Shown here one piece after another: positions 10,007 through 19,486 of a DNA stretch of 64,000 nucleotides (its first letter is position 1; each line of letters begins with the position of its first letter). Both the position numbers and the translations under genes were made by a program. Below the pieces are notes generated by a model. That model was not told where the DNA came from, made no database searches, and worked only from the letters and a program-made list of their open reading frames with translations. Source of the stretch: Semisulcospira habei (lineage: Eukaryota > Mollusca > Gastropoda > Semisulcospiridae); contig BTPG01000007.1 in NCBI GenBank assembly GCA_036245525.1, positions 120,360,132 through 120,424,131 on the forward strand, read 5' to 3'.

Positions 10007-10072
10007 GCAAGAGGCACAGATCTTCATGGGCCCCTGCGACCGCAAGGGCCCATGAGGATCTGTGCCTCTTGC
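10007..10072. repeat. PAL-A hairpin
   Basis: GCAAGAGGCACAGATCTTC and GAGGATCTGTGCCTCTTGC, with GGGCCCCTG facing AAGGGCCC. The SINE head at 10081 begins eight bases after it. Confidence 0.9.
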
Positions 10073-10080
10073 AGACGGGC

Positions 10081-10305
10081 GGTCCGTGGCGCAGTGGTTA
10101 AGGCGCCTGCCACCAATGCTAAAGGTGCGAGGTTCGATTCCGTGTTCCGGCGACGGACTTTTCTCCTCTAGTGTCACCGTTAATTCGGGCGGACCGTCGG
10201 GGGTTCATTCTCCGGGTACTCCGGTTCTTCCTCCCCCTCCACTTTGGTGTCAGTTTCAGCCAACTTAATAAAATTTCAAATACAAAACGATTTCCAAATA
10301 CCGTC
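10081..10305 (+). mobile_element. tRNA-derived SINE
   Basis: The head holds an A box TGGCGCAGTGG at 10087-10097 and an exact B box GGTTCGATTCC at 10131-10141, the internal RNA polymerase III promoter of tRNA genes. It lacks a proper acceptor stem and continues into an unrelated body with CTCCGGGTACTCCGGTTC, ending in an AT-rich AATAAAATTTCAAAT tail. That is the layout of a tRNA-derived SINE rather than a tRNA gene. The right end is approximate. Confidence 0.8.
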
Positions 10306-10681
10306 ACTTCAGTAGCTCGCTTGAGCTTGCCCTTAGCACCACGTGAATGTTCTGTGTTTACGTACAGTGTGTGAGTGAATGCGCGTGATTCACGTGAGCG
10401 TGCTTGTTGGGTTCAGTTCGCGGCTACATTCTGCGCATTGAGTTATATTATAAATATGATAAATGCGCCATATAAATACCATGTAATAATAATAATAATA
10501 ATAATAACGGTCCTTGCTGCCCGAGTCAGTGAGTGCAGTACAAAGTAGCACGCGCTGTTGTTTCTCCGGCCGAAAATGGTTCCAAGCGGAGAACAAAAGT
10601 CGCTAACTATTGGCGAGGCGCGGGATGAAAAGCTAACTAACCCCCTTCACTACCGGGAACGCGACAAGAGCAGCACCAGGA

Positions 10682-10747
10682 GCAAGAGGCACAGATCCTC
10701 ATGAGCCCCCGCGTTCGCGGGGGCTCATGAGGATCTATGCCTCTTGC
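10682..10747. repeat. PAL-A hairpin
   Basis: GCAAGAGGCACAGATCCTC and GAGGATCTATGCCTCTTGC, centre CCCGCGTTCGCGGG. Only one arm position is mismatched. Confidence 0.93.
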
Positions 10748-11270
10748 TGTCACCACTTTGTGCCCACGTTTTTCCTTGGACGGAGGGTGGGTGTTCCAGG
10801 CACGGTGAATGGACTAACGATTTCAGAGTCACACTCTGCGACCACTGGCACGAAAAGCTAATTAAATCGACACACAGGTCGCGGTCCAGTGAATCCTGTC
10901 TTCGTCGACAAAAGGTGACAAAATGGGCCGTTTTTGTACCTTCAGTTTCACTCGTACTCGGCTAGGGGGGGAAAAAAAAAAAAAAAAAAAAAAAAGAAAG
11001 AAAAAGAATAAGGGTTTTGTTGGATACTTAGTGGTAGGGCTTGTACTTTTGTCAGTGAATCAACAGGCGGTTTTTTTGGGGGTTGATTTTTTTCCCCTTA
11101 TTTAGATTTTGTGCTATTCGTTGCTTGTACTTTTCTGCGAAAACATACAGTAGAATTAACTTTTTAATGCACTTGGTGGTAGTGGCTGTACTTTTCCGGC
11201 AGACAAACAAAGCAGCTGCGGCCACTTTGTGTCAGTTCAGAGCCCTGAATCCCAATAGATGTGTAATCCA

Positions 11271-11612
11271 TCTAACCCCCGACGCCTCAGTTACAGCAGG
11301 AGATGGGTAGGACTTGGTAATTCAAAGGTAGTGCCAAATTAGCTTTGCGCCTTCCGGCGCCAAGCTAATCTGGCACTACCTTTGAATTATCATGGTCGGT
11401 CCATTTTTTTTTTTTTTTTTGCAGCCGGTAGATGCCGTGTAGTTGTTAGGTGACCCAGAGAATAACCTACCGAAGAAAGAAACACGCTGAGAAAAGACAG
11501 TTACGACACAGTTTATTACTATTTCGGGTGTACAATTTATGTTCTCAAAATGGACAAACAGGTAGGAGACACATCCCAAATGTGGGAAATAAGGCCGTGG
11601 GGTTAAATGGGT
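11271..11612. mobile_element. PAL-B element carrying a PAL-E fragment
   Basis: Left end CTAACCCCCGACGCC; core GCCAAATTAGCTTTGCGCC with GGCGCCAAGCTAATCTGGC; right end GTGGGGTTAAATGGGTTAA. The right arm is interrupted by a T run and by GAAACACGCTGAGAAAAGAC (PAL-E, about 11463-11560). The PAL-B sequence then resumes with CCCAAATGTGGGAAATA. Confidence 0.75.
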
Positions 11613-11644
11613 TAAATTAGGTTCCTCCGTCTCAACACGTCACA

Positions 11645-12033
11645 CCCCCACCCGGGTCTGCCCTGGGGGACTTGGGTGGGGTAACTACTTTTTAGTTCCC
11701 AGGGTCACCCTGGTCAGCCCCACAGGGTGGGTTTTCTTCTGTATTCTGGGGCATGTGTTTCTGTTTACCCTTAGTCCATTCACCTGTATTTGTCTTTTTT
11801 AAAACTCTCCCAACTGTCTGCACTGCCTGTAGCTCTTGATATTGGATGTGTGTTGCTAAATGGTCTTAGCTTTATTTAGGCCCCATGGCGTAGGTTTATT
11901 TAACGTATTGGACCGGCTGGCGACATACATTCAATATTCTGTTTATTTTTTTTTCACAAGCAGTGCAGGCACGTCCTGAGAAAGCCTTGTTGCTGTTGGG
12001 ACGTTAAGCAATTACAATTACAATTACAATCAA
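11645..12033 (+). repeat. 375-bp interspersed repeat, copy 2
   Basis: Near-identical to the copy at 3596. Its 3' tail is a tandem of ATTACA units (GCAATTACAATTACAATTAC), a microsatellite tail like those left by some non-LTR retroposition events. Confidence 0.88.
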
Positions 12034-12432
12034 CACGTCACATGGGTGAAGCAGACTTGTGACTGAGGCAGTAGGGTTGGGGTGGAGGGAGGAGATGGGG
12101 TGGGCGGGGTGCGAGATGAAATTATGGGCTGTCGTCAGAGGGGCCTAGTACACGGGCTTCAGACAAGCGCGACATCGTTTGTGCATTAGGGCCAGGGCGC
12201 ACCTTGTCGTCACATTCATACGGCCACACAGACTGAGGCACAGGTAGACACGCCGACAGGCATTTAGACTGACAGGCATTCAGACTTACTTGACCCCCCG
12301 CCCCCCGCCCCCCCCCCCCCGACCCCCCCTTACCCCTACCCCAACCCGCCCCACACAGGCGTCAAACTTGTATGGCACTGCCCTTGAACTATCCATGACC
12401 AGTGGGTGAATGTGGCGAAAGATTCGTATGTC

Positions 12433-12594
12433 TTAACCCCATTCAGGCACTTCATCAGGAGATGGGTCGACGCCAAGCTAATCTGGCACTGCCCTTGAAT
12501 TATCATGGGCGATCCATCTCCTGCAACTGGTGCATAGTCATTAGATGACGCCTCCAAAATTTGGGAAATACGGCCGTCGGGCTGAGTGAGTTAA
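12433..12594. mobile_element. PAL-B element, left arm shortened
   Basis: Starts TTAACCCCATTCAGGCAC and ends GGGCTGAGTGAGTTAA. The left arm jumps from GAGATGGGTCGAC to CGCCAAGCTAATCTGGC, losing most of the core stem. Its right arm is also the outer part of the large palindrome at 12503-13050. Confidence 0.8.
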
Positions 12595-13050
12595 TGTGAC
12601 ACTGCACTCGATCGTGACGCTGTTGTGGTAAACGAAACGAAACGGAAACATAGGTAAACTGGACCACACATGCATTATTTGTGATGTACATGTGTACGTT
12701 TCCTTTGTGGGCGATCTGTCGTAGAGCCGACGGCCACACTCGGCGTCTACCTCGATTCACTACCGCTGATGTATTAACCGCTATAAGCGGTAGCGAATCG
12801 AGGGAGACAACCAGTGTGGCCGTCGGCTCTACGACAGATCGCCCACAAAGGAAACGTACACATGTACATCACAAATAATGCATGTGTGGTCCAGTTTACC
12901 TATGTTTCCGTTTCGTTTCGTTTACCACAACAGCGTCACGATCGAGTGCAGTGTCACATTAACTCACTCAGCCCGACGGCGGTTTTTCCCAAATTTTGGA
13001 GGCGTCATCTAATGACTATGCACCAGTTGCAGGAGATGGATCGACCAAGA
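12503..13050. repeat. large palindrome, two arms of about 260 bp
   Basis: The two halves read the same on opposite strands around a centre at 12776/12777 (CCGCTGATGTATTAACCGCT facing AGCGGT). At the outer ends, GATCCATCTCCTGCAACTGG on the left faces CCAGTTGCAGGAGATGGATC on the right. In between, 78 codons read in matching frames on each strand give the same residues, so identity is very high. The outer 90 bp of each arm is PAL-B sequence and the inner part is unique in the window. Confidence 0.93.
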
Positions 13051-13140
13051 CGGTCACGAGTTCGAACCTTGGTGGGGCTCAGGGTTTGTTTAGACCTATG
13101 TCTGTGCCCCGTCTTTGAATCGAGTCCGTGTTAGGAGAAG
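13051..13140 (+). mobile_element. SINE fragment with tRNA-like B box
   Basis: ACGAGTTCGAACCTTGG at 13065-13081 matches the B box of a tRNA promoter, followed by CAGGGTTTGTTTAGACC. The A-box half is missing because the palindrome arm ends at 13050. A related head is at 13626. Confidence 0.5.
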
Positions 13141-13175
13141 ATGTTCAGTACTAGACTTTAAACGTTTCTACATTA

Positions 13176-13177
<2 letters not shown>

Positions 13178-13238
<61 letters not shown>

Positions 13239-13358
13239 CGCGTGCGTGCGTGCGTGCGTGCGCGCGCGCGCATTTAGATTTTAAAATTATTGCTTAAATG
13301 TATACTTTCATACTTAAATCACTCAAAGAAATCTTTTATTCAAACGCATTATATAGCT

Positions 13359-13423
<65 letters not shown>

Positions 13424-13540
13424 GTGTGTGTGTGCGTGCGTGCGTGCGCTCATTTAGATTTTAAAATTATTGCTTAAATGTATATTTTCATACTTAAATC
13501 ACTCTAAGAAATCTTTTATTCAAAAGCATTATATAGCTTG

Positions 13541-13610
<70 letters not shown>
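13178..13610. repeat. three (GT)n arrays separated by a duplicated 95-bp unit
   Basis: (GT)n blocks at 13178-13270, 13363-13449 and 13545-13610. Between them lie two near-identical units starting CATTTAGATTTTAAAATTAT and ending CATTATATAGCTTGTTT. A third unit follows the (GT)n at 15903. Confidence 0.93.
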
Positions 13611-13612
<2 letters not shown>

Positions 13613-13625
13613 GGGGCGGGGATGG

Positions 13626-13780
13626 TTCAGGTTGGTTTAGGTGGTAGAGCGTCGGACTCTCTATTGCAGGCTCGTGGGTTGGAACCGCGATTAGGGACAT
13701 TTGTTCAGACCTTTCTGTTTCTCGACCTTCGAAATCAGTTTCGTGGTGGCGAAGAAAGATATTTATCCCAAAACGTGTAA
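13626..13780 (+). mobile_element. tRNA-derived SINE-like element
   Basis: TTTAGGTGGTAGAGCGTCGG resembles a tRNA D-arm and A box, and GGGTTGGAACC at 13676-13686 is a one-base variant of the B box. The body contains AGTTTCGTGGTGGCGAAGAA, also seen near 58978. It ends close to the PAL-A copy at 13801. Confidence 0.55.
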
Positions 13781-13800
13781 CCCATTCAACTCTGAACTGC

Positions 13801-13860
13801 AACAGACATTGATCCTCATGAACCCCGGAAGCAGCGGGAGCTCATGAGGATCTGTGCTTG
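13801..13860. repeat. PAL-A hairpin, decayed
   Basis: CATTGATCCTCATGAACCCC faces GGGAGCTCATGAGGATCTGT. The outer arms are lost. Confidence 0.7.
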
Positions 13861-14018
13861 GAGGATTGGGTCTCTTTGGCGTAGAATTAACAAAGATTTC
13901 AGAAACACACTTGCGACAGTGAAGGGGCAATTTTAATTGGCCCTGTGTGGGATGATGATGATGATCATCATCATCATTGTGGTTCACGTTTCGAAATACA
14001 TATCTTGTGTGTGTGCAG

Positions 14019-14161
14019 ACATGTTCCACGGAAGTAACGAGACGCTGAGCACCAGCTCCGGGTCCAGCAGCAGCGCTGCCGCCAACAACGCCCACCGCTC
14101 TTCAGACCTGGACATGGTGTTCCCCACGGTCACTGGCGGGTCACCAGACTTGCTAGGATAG
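14019..14161 (+). CDS. probable last coding exon, unrecognised Ser-rich protein
   Basis: The acceptor ATCTTGTGTGTGTGCAG ends at 14018. Two bases complete an Asp codon, then 46 codons read MFHGSNETLSTSSGSSSSAA and on to DMVFPTVTGGSPDLLG, then TAG at 14159-14161. Codon use is GC-rich and unlike the surrounding AT-rich repeats, which supports real coding sequence. The phase fits an upstream overhang of one base, as left by 4008-4184 or by the short form of 5585-5665. With that chain the window encodes about 310 C-terminal residues. The intron from 5666 would be 8.3 kb and full of mobile elements. The 3' UTR starts with nested PAL-A and PAL-G hairpins. Confidence 0.65.
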
Positions 14162-14176
14162 TTTTGAATGGACCTA

Positions 14177-14329
14177 GCAAGAGGCATGACCCAGTAGCAA
14201 AACGTCTTCGGCCCCACGACGGCCGAAGAGGGCCCGCGCACAGCCGTGCGCGGGCCCACTGCGGCCGTCGTGGGCCCGATGCCCTTTCCTTACTGGGCAG
14301 ATCTTCACGAGTCCCTGCGTGATGCAGGG
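14177..14329. repeat. PAL-A hairpin interrupted by PAL-G
   Basis: GCAAGAGGCAT at 14177-14187 continues as AGATCTTCACGAGTCCCTGC at 14299. Between the two pieces sits a complete PAL-G element. It begins 16 bp after the TAG of the last exon, so it is the start of the presumed 3' UTR. Confidence 0.8.
14191..14297. repeat. PAL-G palindrome nested in PAL-A
   Basis: CCAGTAGCAAAACGTCTTCG and CCTTTCCTTACTGG are the outer arms. The inner GC-rich arms GGGCCCGCGCACAGCC and CGTGCGCGGGCCC form the strongest stem. No TTAA is seen at its ends, unlike PAL-A or PAL-B. Confidence 0.88.
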
Positions 14330-14751
14330 CGCTTATCCAGGAGCTAAGCTGTCTTCAGCTGGATAGATTGTCCATGTCTTCGGACGCTTACAGTTGCGTT
14401 TTTTTTTTTTTTTTTTTTATTTTTTTTTTTAATTTTTATTTTTTTGCAGTCCCAGAGCTGCTTGGGTAGGTACCAATAGGAGTTATTCCCAAATCATCAG
14501 GAGGTCAAACATTGCACGGACTTTAAACATTCCGGGGATTTATCCAGAGCCCCTCCATCTGCAAGAGGCCGCAGGGACTCATGAGAGTATATATGCCTCC
14601 GGAAAGAATCGCATCTTTGATATGCACAGTTTGAAGTACGCGGGAGTGATATGGGCGATCCATCGAAATGGTCCCTTTCGTCCTCACTATAAAGTTCTCA
14701 ACCTATTGTTTTTTCTTACTAGAAATTGGCTCAGCCCACTGTCTTTGACTG

Positions 14752-14804
14752 AACTCATTCGAGACGTGCCGCCTCCGGAGGCGGCATGTCTCGAATGAGT
14801 TAAT
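14752..14804. mobile_element. PAL-H palindrome
   Basis: AACTCATTCGAGACGTGCCG, then CCTCCGGAGG at the centre, then CGGCATGTCTCGAATGAGTT and AA. The shortest PAL-H copy, with no loop. A PAL-A remnant lies before it at 14566-14600. Confidence 0.88.
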
Positions 14805-15009
14805 TCTGATTTTGGAATAGCTCCTATTGAGCGCAAGTGGCATAGTTCTCAGGAACTCCTGCAGCCTCTTGCAGACGGCATGGGTCTTCATTCTTCTGTT
14901 GGACTTGGGTTACTACATTTCCTTCAGTCCCTCACCGAAGAGGCCCCAGATCTGCTTTAAATAGGCTTGAGGCATAGATCCTCATGAACTTCCTGCACCT
15001 TCTCCTTCT

Positions 15010-15042
15010 GCAAGAGGCATAAATGCTCATGAGCCCCGAGAA
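15010..15042. repeat. PAL-A half copies
   Basis: GCAAGAGGCATAAATGCTC then ATGAGCCCCGAG, without the right arm. Another half (GGCATAGATCCTCATGAAC) is just upstream at about 14971-14989. Confidence 0.6.
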
Positions 15043-15287
15043 GGTCGTCGGATTTGGACAGTATGATCCAAGGGCTGCTTGGACTAGGTTCAAACGAGAT
15101 CGTCCAGCGGCAGTGATCGAATTAGCGTGGCGTCCGCCAACGTCGTCTGTTTTCTGACGTGGGCACTGTGAGTTTAGTCTGTCACTTGCTGGCAAAAGAT
15201 CCTTACTGGTTCCAATGATTGGGATTGTGCGTCTGCCAGAGGGGTGGCTTACGAGCCATGACAACCAACGCTTACCGGTCTTGGACA

Positions 15288-15385
15288 CAGTAACAAAGCG
15301 TCTTCGGGCCCACGACGGCCGCAGTGGGCCCGCGCACAGCCGTGCGCGGGCCCACTGCGGCCATCGTGAGCCCGAGGACCTTTCC
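15288..15385. repeat. PAL-G palindrome
   Basis: CAGTAACAAAGCGTCTTCGG outer arm; GGGCCCGCGCACAGCCGTGC centre; CGAGGACCTTTCC right end. Confidence 0.9.
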
Positions 15386-15826
15386 ATCTGTTTCTAGGGG
15401 TTCCTCACACCAGCAGACGAATGCACAGGCTAGGCTGGAGTAGAAAAATGCCTTTTCTCCACCATAACTTGTGTACAGATGTACGGCTGATCACTCGTAC
15501 TGCTCGGATTTTCTTTGCGGTTGCTTCAGAGGCAAAAGTGTATTCGTGGCACAAAAAAGATTTGTGTTTAAGCAACCAAATATATTATTATTATTATTAT
15601 TGATTATTATTATGAGTAGGGGATGCCTTGCAGAGTTATTAAGTTGCTTGTATTGTATAAATTGATTTGCTACATAGCAAGTGTTCAGGGAAATTCCGTT
15701 GGCTGTGTTGTGATGCCACATGTAACTAAAGACATGTAACTAAGGTAGTGATTGGAAACTTGGTCGCTCATACAGAATTTTGCTTGTTCTGTCATGTTGG
15801 AATGTTGACGGTCGGAGTGTAGGTGG

Positions 15827-15827
15827 C

Positions 15828-15896
<69 letters not shown>

Positions 15897-16003
15897 TGTG
15901 TGTGCATTTAGATTTTACAATTCTTGCTTAAAATGTATACTTTCATACTTAAATCACACTAAGAAATCTTTTATTCAAACGCATTATCTAGCTTGTTTCG
16001 CCA
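15827..16003. repeat. (GT)n plus third copy of the 95-bp unit
   Basis: (GT)n to 15905, then CATTTAGATTTTACAATTCT to CATTATCTAGCTTGTTTCG, matching the units at 13270 and 13449. No array follows on the right here. Confidence 0.9.
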
Positions 16004-16177
16004 TCTGTGATGTTAATTCCAAAGCATTTTTCTTCTTGTGCAAGTTCAAACCGTTGATCATATTTTTAAAAAATGATTCAGTCGATGGTTTTGTTAGCTT
16101 CTAGCTTCGTCGAAAATAAATGTTTTAGACAAATGTATGAGAATGCTTTCATTTTAAGATAAGATTTCTCCATTCTA

Positions 16178-16243
16178 TCCCTTTGTGCATGCAGCCACCA
16201 GTACTGTAAACGGTACCTGGTGGCTGCATGCATAAGGGGGTTA
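16178..16243. repeat. PAL-J palindrome
   Basis: CCCTTTGTGCATGCAGCCAC and GTGGCTGCATGCATAAGGGG around CAGTACTGTAAACGGTACCTG. It ends in GGGGGTTA. Confidence 0.85.
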
Positions 16244-16313
16244 CATTATTTTGCATGCGTTTAACTGCAAACAAGGGCAGACAAACTTTGGTAGATACGA
16301 AACTTCGTAAGAT

Positions 16314-16442
16314 ATACTAAAGGGGTCGGGGGGGGGGGGGGGGGGGGGGGGGGGGAGGTCACTCAACGCTAGATTAACAGTTAGATCCCCTTCCAAGGGG
16401 ATCTAACTGTTAATCTAGCGTTGAGTGATCCCATTTAGTATG
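16314..16442. repeat. PAL-M palindrome with poly-G expansion
   Basis: GGTCACTCAACGCTAGATTA faces TAATCTAGCGTTGAGTGATC around GATCCCCTTCCAAGGGGATC; the arms are nearly perfect. Flanks are TACTAAAGGGG on the left and CCCATTTAGTA on the right. The left arm carries a run of about 30 G where the right has CCC. Confidence 0.9.
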
Positions 16443-16660
16443 CATACTAAGTCATGCATTGAATATAGTTGAAATGCCCGCTGACTTTCATGATGTTGCG
16501 ATGGTGTTGTCATGTAAATAAATATGAATACGTGTATGTATACCACTCACCACTTCTTTGTTTTGTATGCATTTGTGTTGCTAGTCTTTGAAGCATTTTA
16601 AAGGCACCGTTCTCAGGTTAAGTGTACATTTCTAATTTTTTTTCCCACTTTTACGTTTTA

Positions 16661-16730
16661 CGAGTGTTGGTCTGTGATTCTGGGTCTAACGGCTTAGAAC
16701 CGTGAGGTCTGATATCACAAACCAGCACAC
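16661..16730. repeat. PAL-F palindrome
   Basis: GTGTTGGTCTGTGATTCTGG faces GATATCACAAACCAGCACAC, centre CTAACGGCTTAGAACCGTGAG. Confidence 0.85.
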
Positions 16731-16819
16731 ATATACTCAGACTATTGCATGTCCTCGTTTATTGACGTAAATGTTACAAAGAAAATGTCGTATGAGTTCA
16801 CTTGCACAGTGCATCATTT

Positions 16820-17033
16820 TTAACTCGTTCAGCCCGACGCACGTATTTCCCAAATTTGGGAGGCGTCATCTAACGACTTTGCATCTGTTGCAGGAGATGG
16901 ATCGACCATGATATTTCAAGGGTAGTGCCAGATTAGCTTGGCGCCGGCAGGCGCCAAGCTAATCTGGCACTACTCATGAATTATCACGATCGACCCATCT
17001 CCTGCTGTAGTGCGTCAGGGCTGAATGTGTTAA
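16820..17033. mobile_element. PAL-B element, TTAA-flanked
   Basis: Full 214-bp copy: TTAACTCGTTCAGCCCGACG to CAGGGCTGAATGTGTTAA; core CCAGATTAGCTTGGCGCC with GGCGCCAAGCTAATCTGG. Confidence 0.93.
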
Positions 17034-17273
17034 TGTAGGTGTTTTATCGTGAGGGCCAACATGTGTTTGTTTTGAAAGCCCGCCGTGAGATGGCCTTAGT
17101 TGCCTGCTCGGCGTTAAGCCCAAATAACCAACTAACTTGTGTTGGAAGCTGCATGGTTGTGGGTTGACACATCCTCTTGACAGCATTTTCTGCTCTGCTA
17201 AACCTTGCTAACTCGAAAGTCGAACTTGTTTAGCGTAGAGACAGTGTATCCTTATTTTACGAAGTTGGATAAT

Positions 17274-17396
17274 GTCTGCCTTGTGGAGGCAAAAAGACAG
17301 TAAGTGCATTTGTATTTAAAGTCAGATTTTCATGACAATGAAAATCTGGCTTTTCACACAAATAGACTTGCTGTCTTTTGCCTTCACAAGGCAGAC
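17274..17396. repeat. PAL-D palindrome
   Basis: GTCTGCCTTGTGGAGGCAAA and TTTGCCTTCACAAGGCAGAC at the ends; CAGATTTTCATGACAATG and AAAATCTGG inside. Confidence 0.9.
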
Positions 17397-17406
17397 GTGC
17401 TTTATC

Positions 17407-17629
17407 CTAACCCTTATCATTCGGTATGCACCAGTGTGTGAAATAAAGTTGACTAAAATAGTTTAAGGGTAGTGCCAGACTAGCTTGGCACCTCTAGGCG
17501 CTAGCTATTCTGGTACCACCCTTGAACTAAAGCCATTGGTCTATATCCTTATCTGTAAGTACTATAATGTAGCTTGCATATGGCAGTGTACAAATTTGAA
17601 GCTTTTAGCCTCCGTTGGACATGGGTTAA
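17407..17629. mobile_element. PAL-L element
   Basis: Starts TAACCCTTATCATTCGG and ends GGACATGGGTTAA. The centre is AGTGCCAGACTAGCTTGGCA with CTAGCTATTCTGGTACCACC, the same core as PAL-B/C. A right-hand segment CAGTGTACAAATTTGAAGC has no left partner. Confidence 0.85.
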
Positions 17630-18094
17630 ATTAATCATTATATTTTTTCCCCCCTGTTTGAACCAGAACGGTCGAAAAGGTTTACGTTTTGTCTCAAACG
17701 TAATCATACAGATTGTGTGTACCTTTTGTTCTGAGGAGGCATTCTACGTAACGCGCATATTACGTGCCCTGCAGTTATAACCTCAAAGCGTTTTTGTTGT
17801 CGTTAGAGTTTTTATTTGTCGGTACAGGCTGCAATGGTCTTTTTCAGGTGCAGTTCTTGAAAATCAGCCTCGAATTCTTACATGTGAAATTAATGCTATG
17901 TCCATTCGACGTATATAGCTTTGCTGATCATTTTGGTGCTCATCCGTTGTTCGTAATTTTAAGCCCATATTTTATAGAGACTCAGTCCAAAAGTTAACCC
18001 TTTGCCTCCCAGAACTAAGCGACTCCCATTCCATAAAAATAAATTGAGATAAACCCAATTTAACTCAGTCGTCAAAGGATATCTTCCTCAGTTT

Positions 18095-18215
18095 TGAAGG
18101 CAAAAGACATTAAGTCTATTTTCGTGACAAGCGAATTTTTCATTGTAGCACAATGAAAGTCTCGCTTTTCACGGGAAAAAACCCAGACTTCCTGTCTTTT
18201 GCCTTCACAGGGCAG
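18095..18215. repeat. PAL-D palindrome
   Basis: TGAAGGCAAAAGACATTAAG and CTGTCTTTTGCCTTCACAGG; inner AAGCGAATTTTTCATTGTAG with CAATGAAAGTCTCGCTTTTC. A decayed PAL-A (18239-18296) follows. Confidence 0.88.
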
Positions 18216-18387
18216 ATGCAAGTCGGAACCCAACTCTGTGAGCAGAAGGCGTAGATTCTCATCAGCCTCTGACACAGCTGGGGCTCTTGCTGTCTGAAGC
18301 GATTGTTGAGGTACTGAGGAAGAGGTCTCGAGATTTCATCCGTATTAAACATCTTCACTGCCGAGACAAATTGAACAGCACCCAACT

Positions 18388-18453
18388 GCAAGAGGTATAG
18401 ATCCTCATGAGCCCCCGCAATTGCGGGGGCTCATGAGGATCTACGCCTCTTGC
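18388..18453. repeat. PAL-A hairpin
   Basis: GCAAGAGGTATAGATCCTCA and GAGGATCTACGCCTCTTGC around CCCCGCAATTGCGGGG. Flanking CAGTGGCAGGGAAAGGGTTT on the right is PAL-A outer sequence. Confidence 0.92.
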
Positions 18454-18605
18454 TGAAACCAAGTTCAAAACATGCGTCCAGTGGCAGGGAAAGGGTTTAA
18501 ACAGAGATTGCTTACAACACTCCATGTTCAGTTGACGGATAAGGTTCTTTGACTTTGAATTAAGATACAATTCAGACACAATATCTGCAGAGATTAAGCC
18601 AACGC

Positions 18606-18645
18606 AAGAAAAAACACGCTTAGAAAAGACATTTCGAACACAGTT
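18606..18645. repeat. PAL-E half copy joined to an inverted PAL-L fragment
   Basis: AAAACACGCTTAGAAAAGAC then CACAGTTTATTAATATTTCG. The next bases, from 18664, read TTAACCCATATCATACTGAG and CTAGACCAATGGCTTTAG, which is the PAL-L right half on the minus strand. Confidence 0.7.
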
Positions 18646-18822
18646 TATTAATATTTCGGGTTTTAACCCATATCATACTGAGGCTAAAAGCCTCAAATTT
18701 GTACACTGTCATATGCACGCTACATTGCAGTACTTACAGAGAGGGATCTAGACCAATGGCTTTAGTTCAAGGTTGGTTTAAACAGATTATTTTCAAACTT
18801 TCTTTGGTATTATCGCACAACG

Positions 18823-18898
18823 AGTGTGTGTTGTACCTGTGATTTTGGGCTTCACGACCTTCGGCTGTAAGGTCCAAAATTACAGACAACAGTGTGTT
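18823..18898. repeat. PAL-F palindrome
   Basis: GTGTGTTGTACCTGTGATTTTGG and GTCCAAAATTACAGACAACA around TTCACGACCTTCGGCTGTAA. Confidence 0.8.
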
Positions 18899-19486
18899 TC
18901 TGTCATTCTGATTTCATCCACGGGGAATTTTTGCATACTTGTATTGCCACGTTCAGTAAGGATCGCAATGCTACGTGTAGTTGATATAAATTACTTAAAA
19001 AAATTATTTGACTTATTTCCGCGTGATGACGCATCGTTGTTAGGAATGTTTTTGGGTTAGTAAAGAACAAAATGATGACGTGTGTGTGCTGTACTTTGTT
19101 TTAGCATTCATAGCAGTGTCACCATATGTTTGTCGGGCAAACCTGTGTGTCTGATTGTCACTCACGCACGCACAGGCCTACGTGCATTTACGGTTTATTT
19201 AGTAGGTATTAATAAATGGTTACACTGTTAGCACTAGCCAACTACGCAAGAATGACGGGCTGCAAAATTAACTATACTAATGGTCAAAACTTAAGGGCCA
19301 CTTTTTATCGCAGACGCACTGACAACACCACACAAATAATGTAACAATACTTTGAGTCAGTACTTTGCTAATTTATTCAGTAACAATTTCATTTACGTTC
19401 TGAGTACATCAAGCAATTGTAACAACAGCAGTACGTTAGAAAGTTCACCCACCCCTCATTTGAAAAGTCACACAAGACTGGTCCAG

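Noticed and set aside
10081..10155. tRNA gene
   Set aside because: The A and B boxes are present, but no acceptor stem pairs around them and a SINE body follows.
12503..13134. Two similar 80-100 codon frames on opposite strands
   Set aside because: They are identical because they lie in the two arms of the large palindrome, and they include PAL-B sequence. No coding role is needed.
14019..14161. Reading the 14019 exon as a separate small gene starting at its first ATG
   Set aside because: A good acceptor precedes it and the phase fits the upstream exons, so a terminal exon explains it better.
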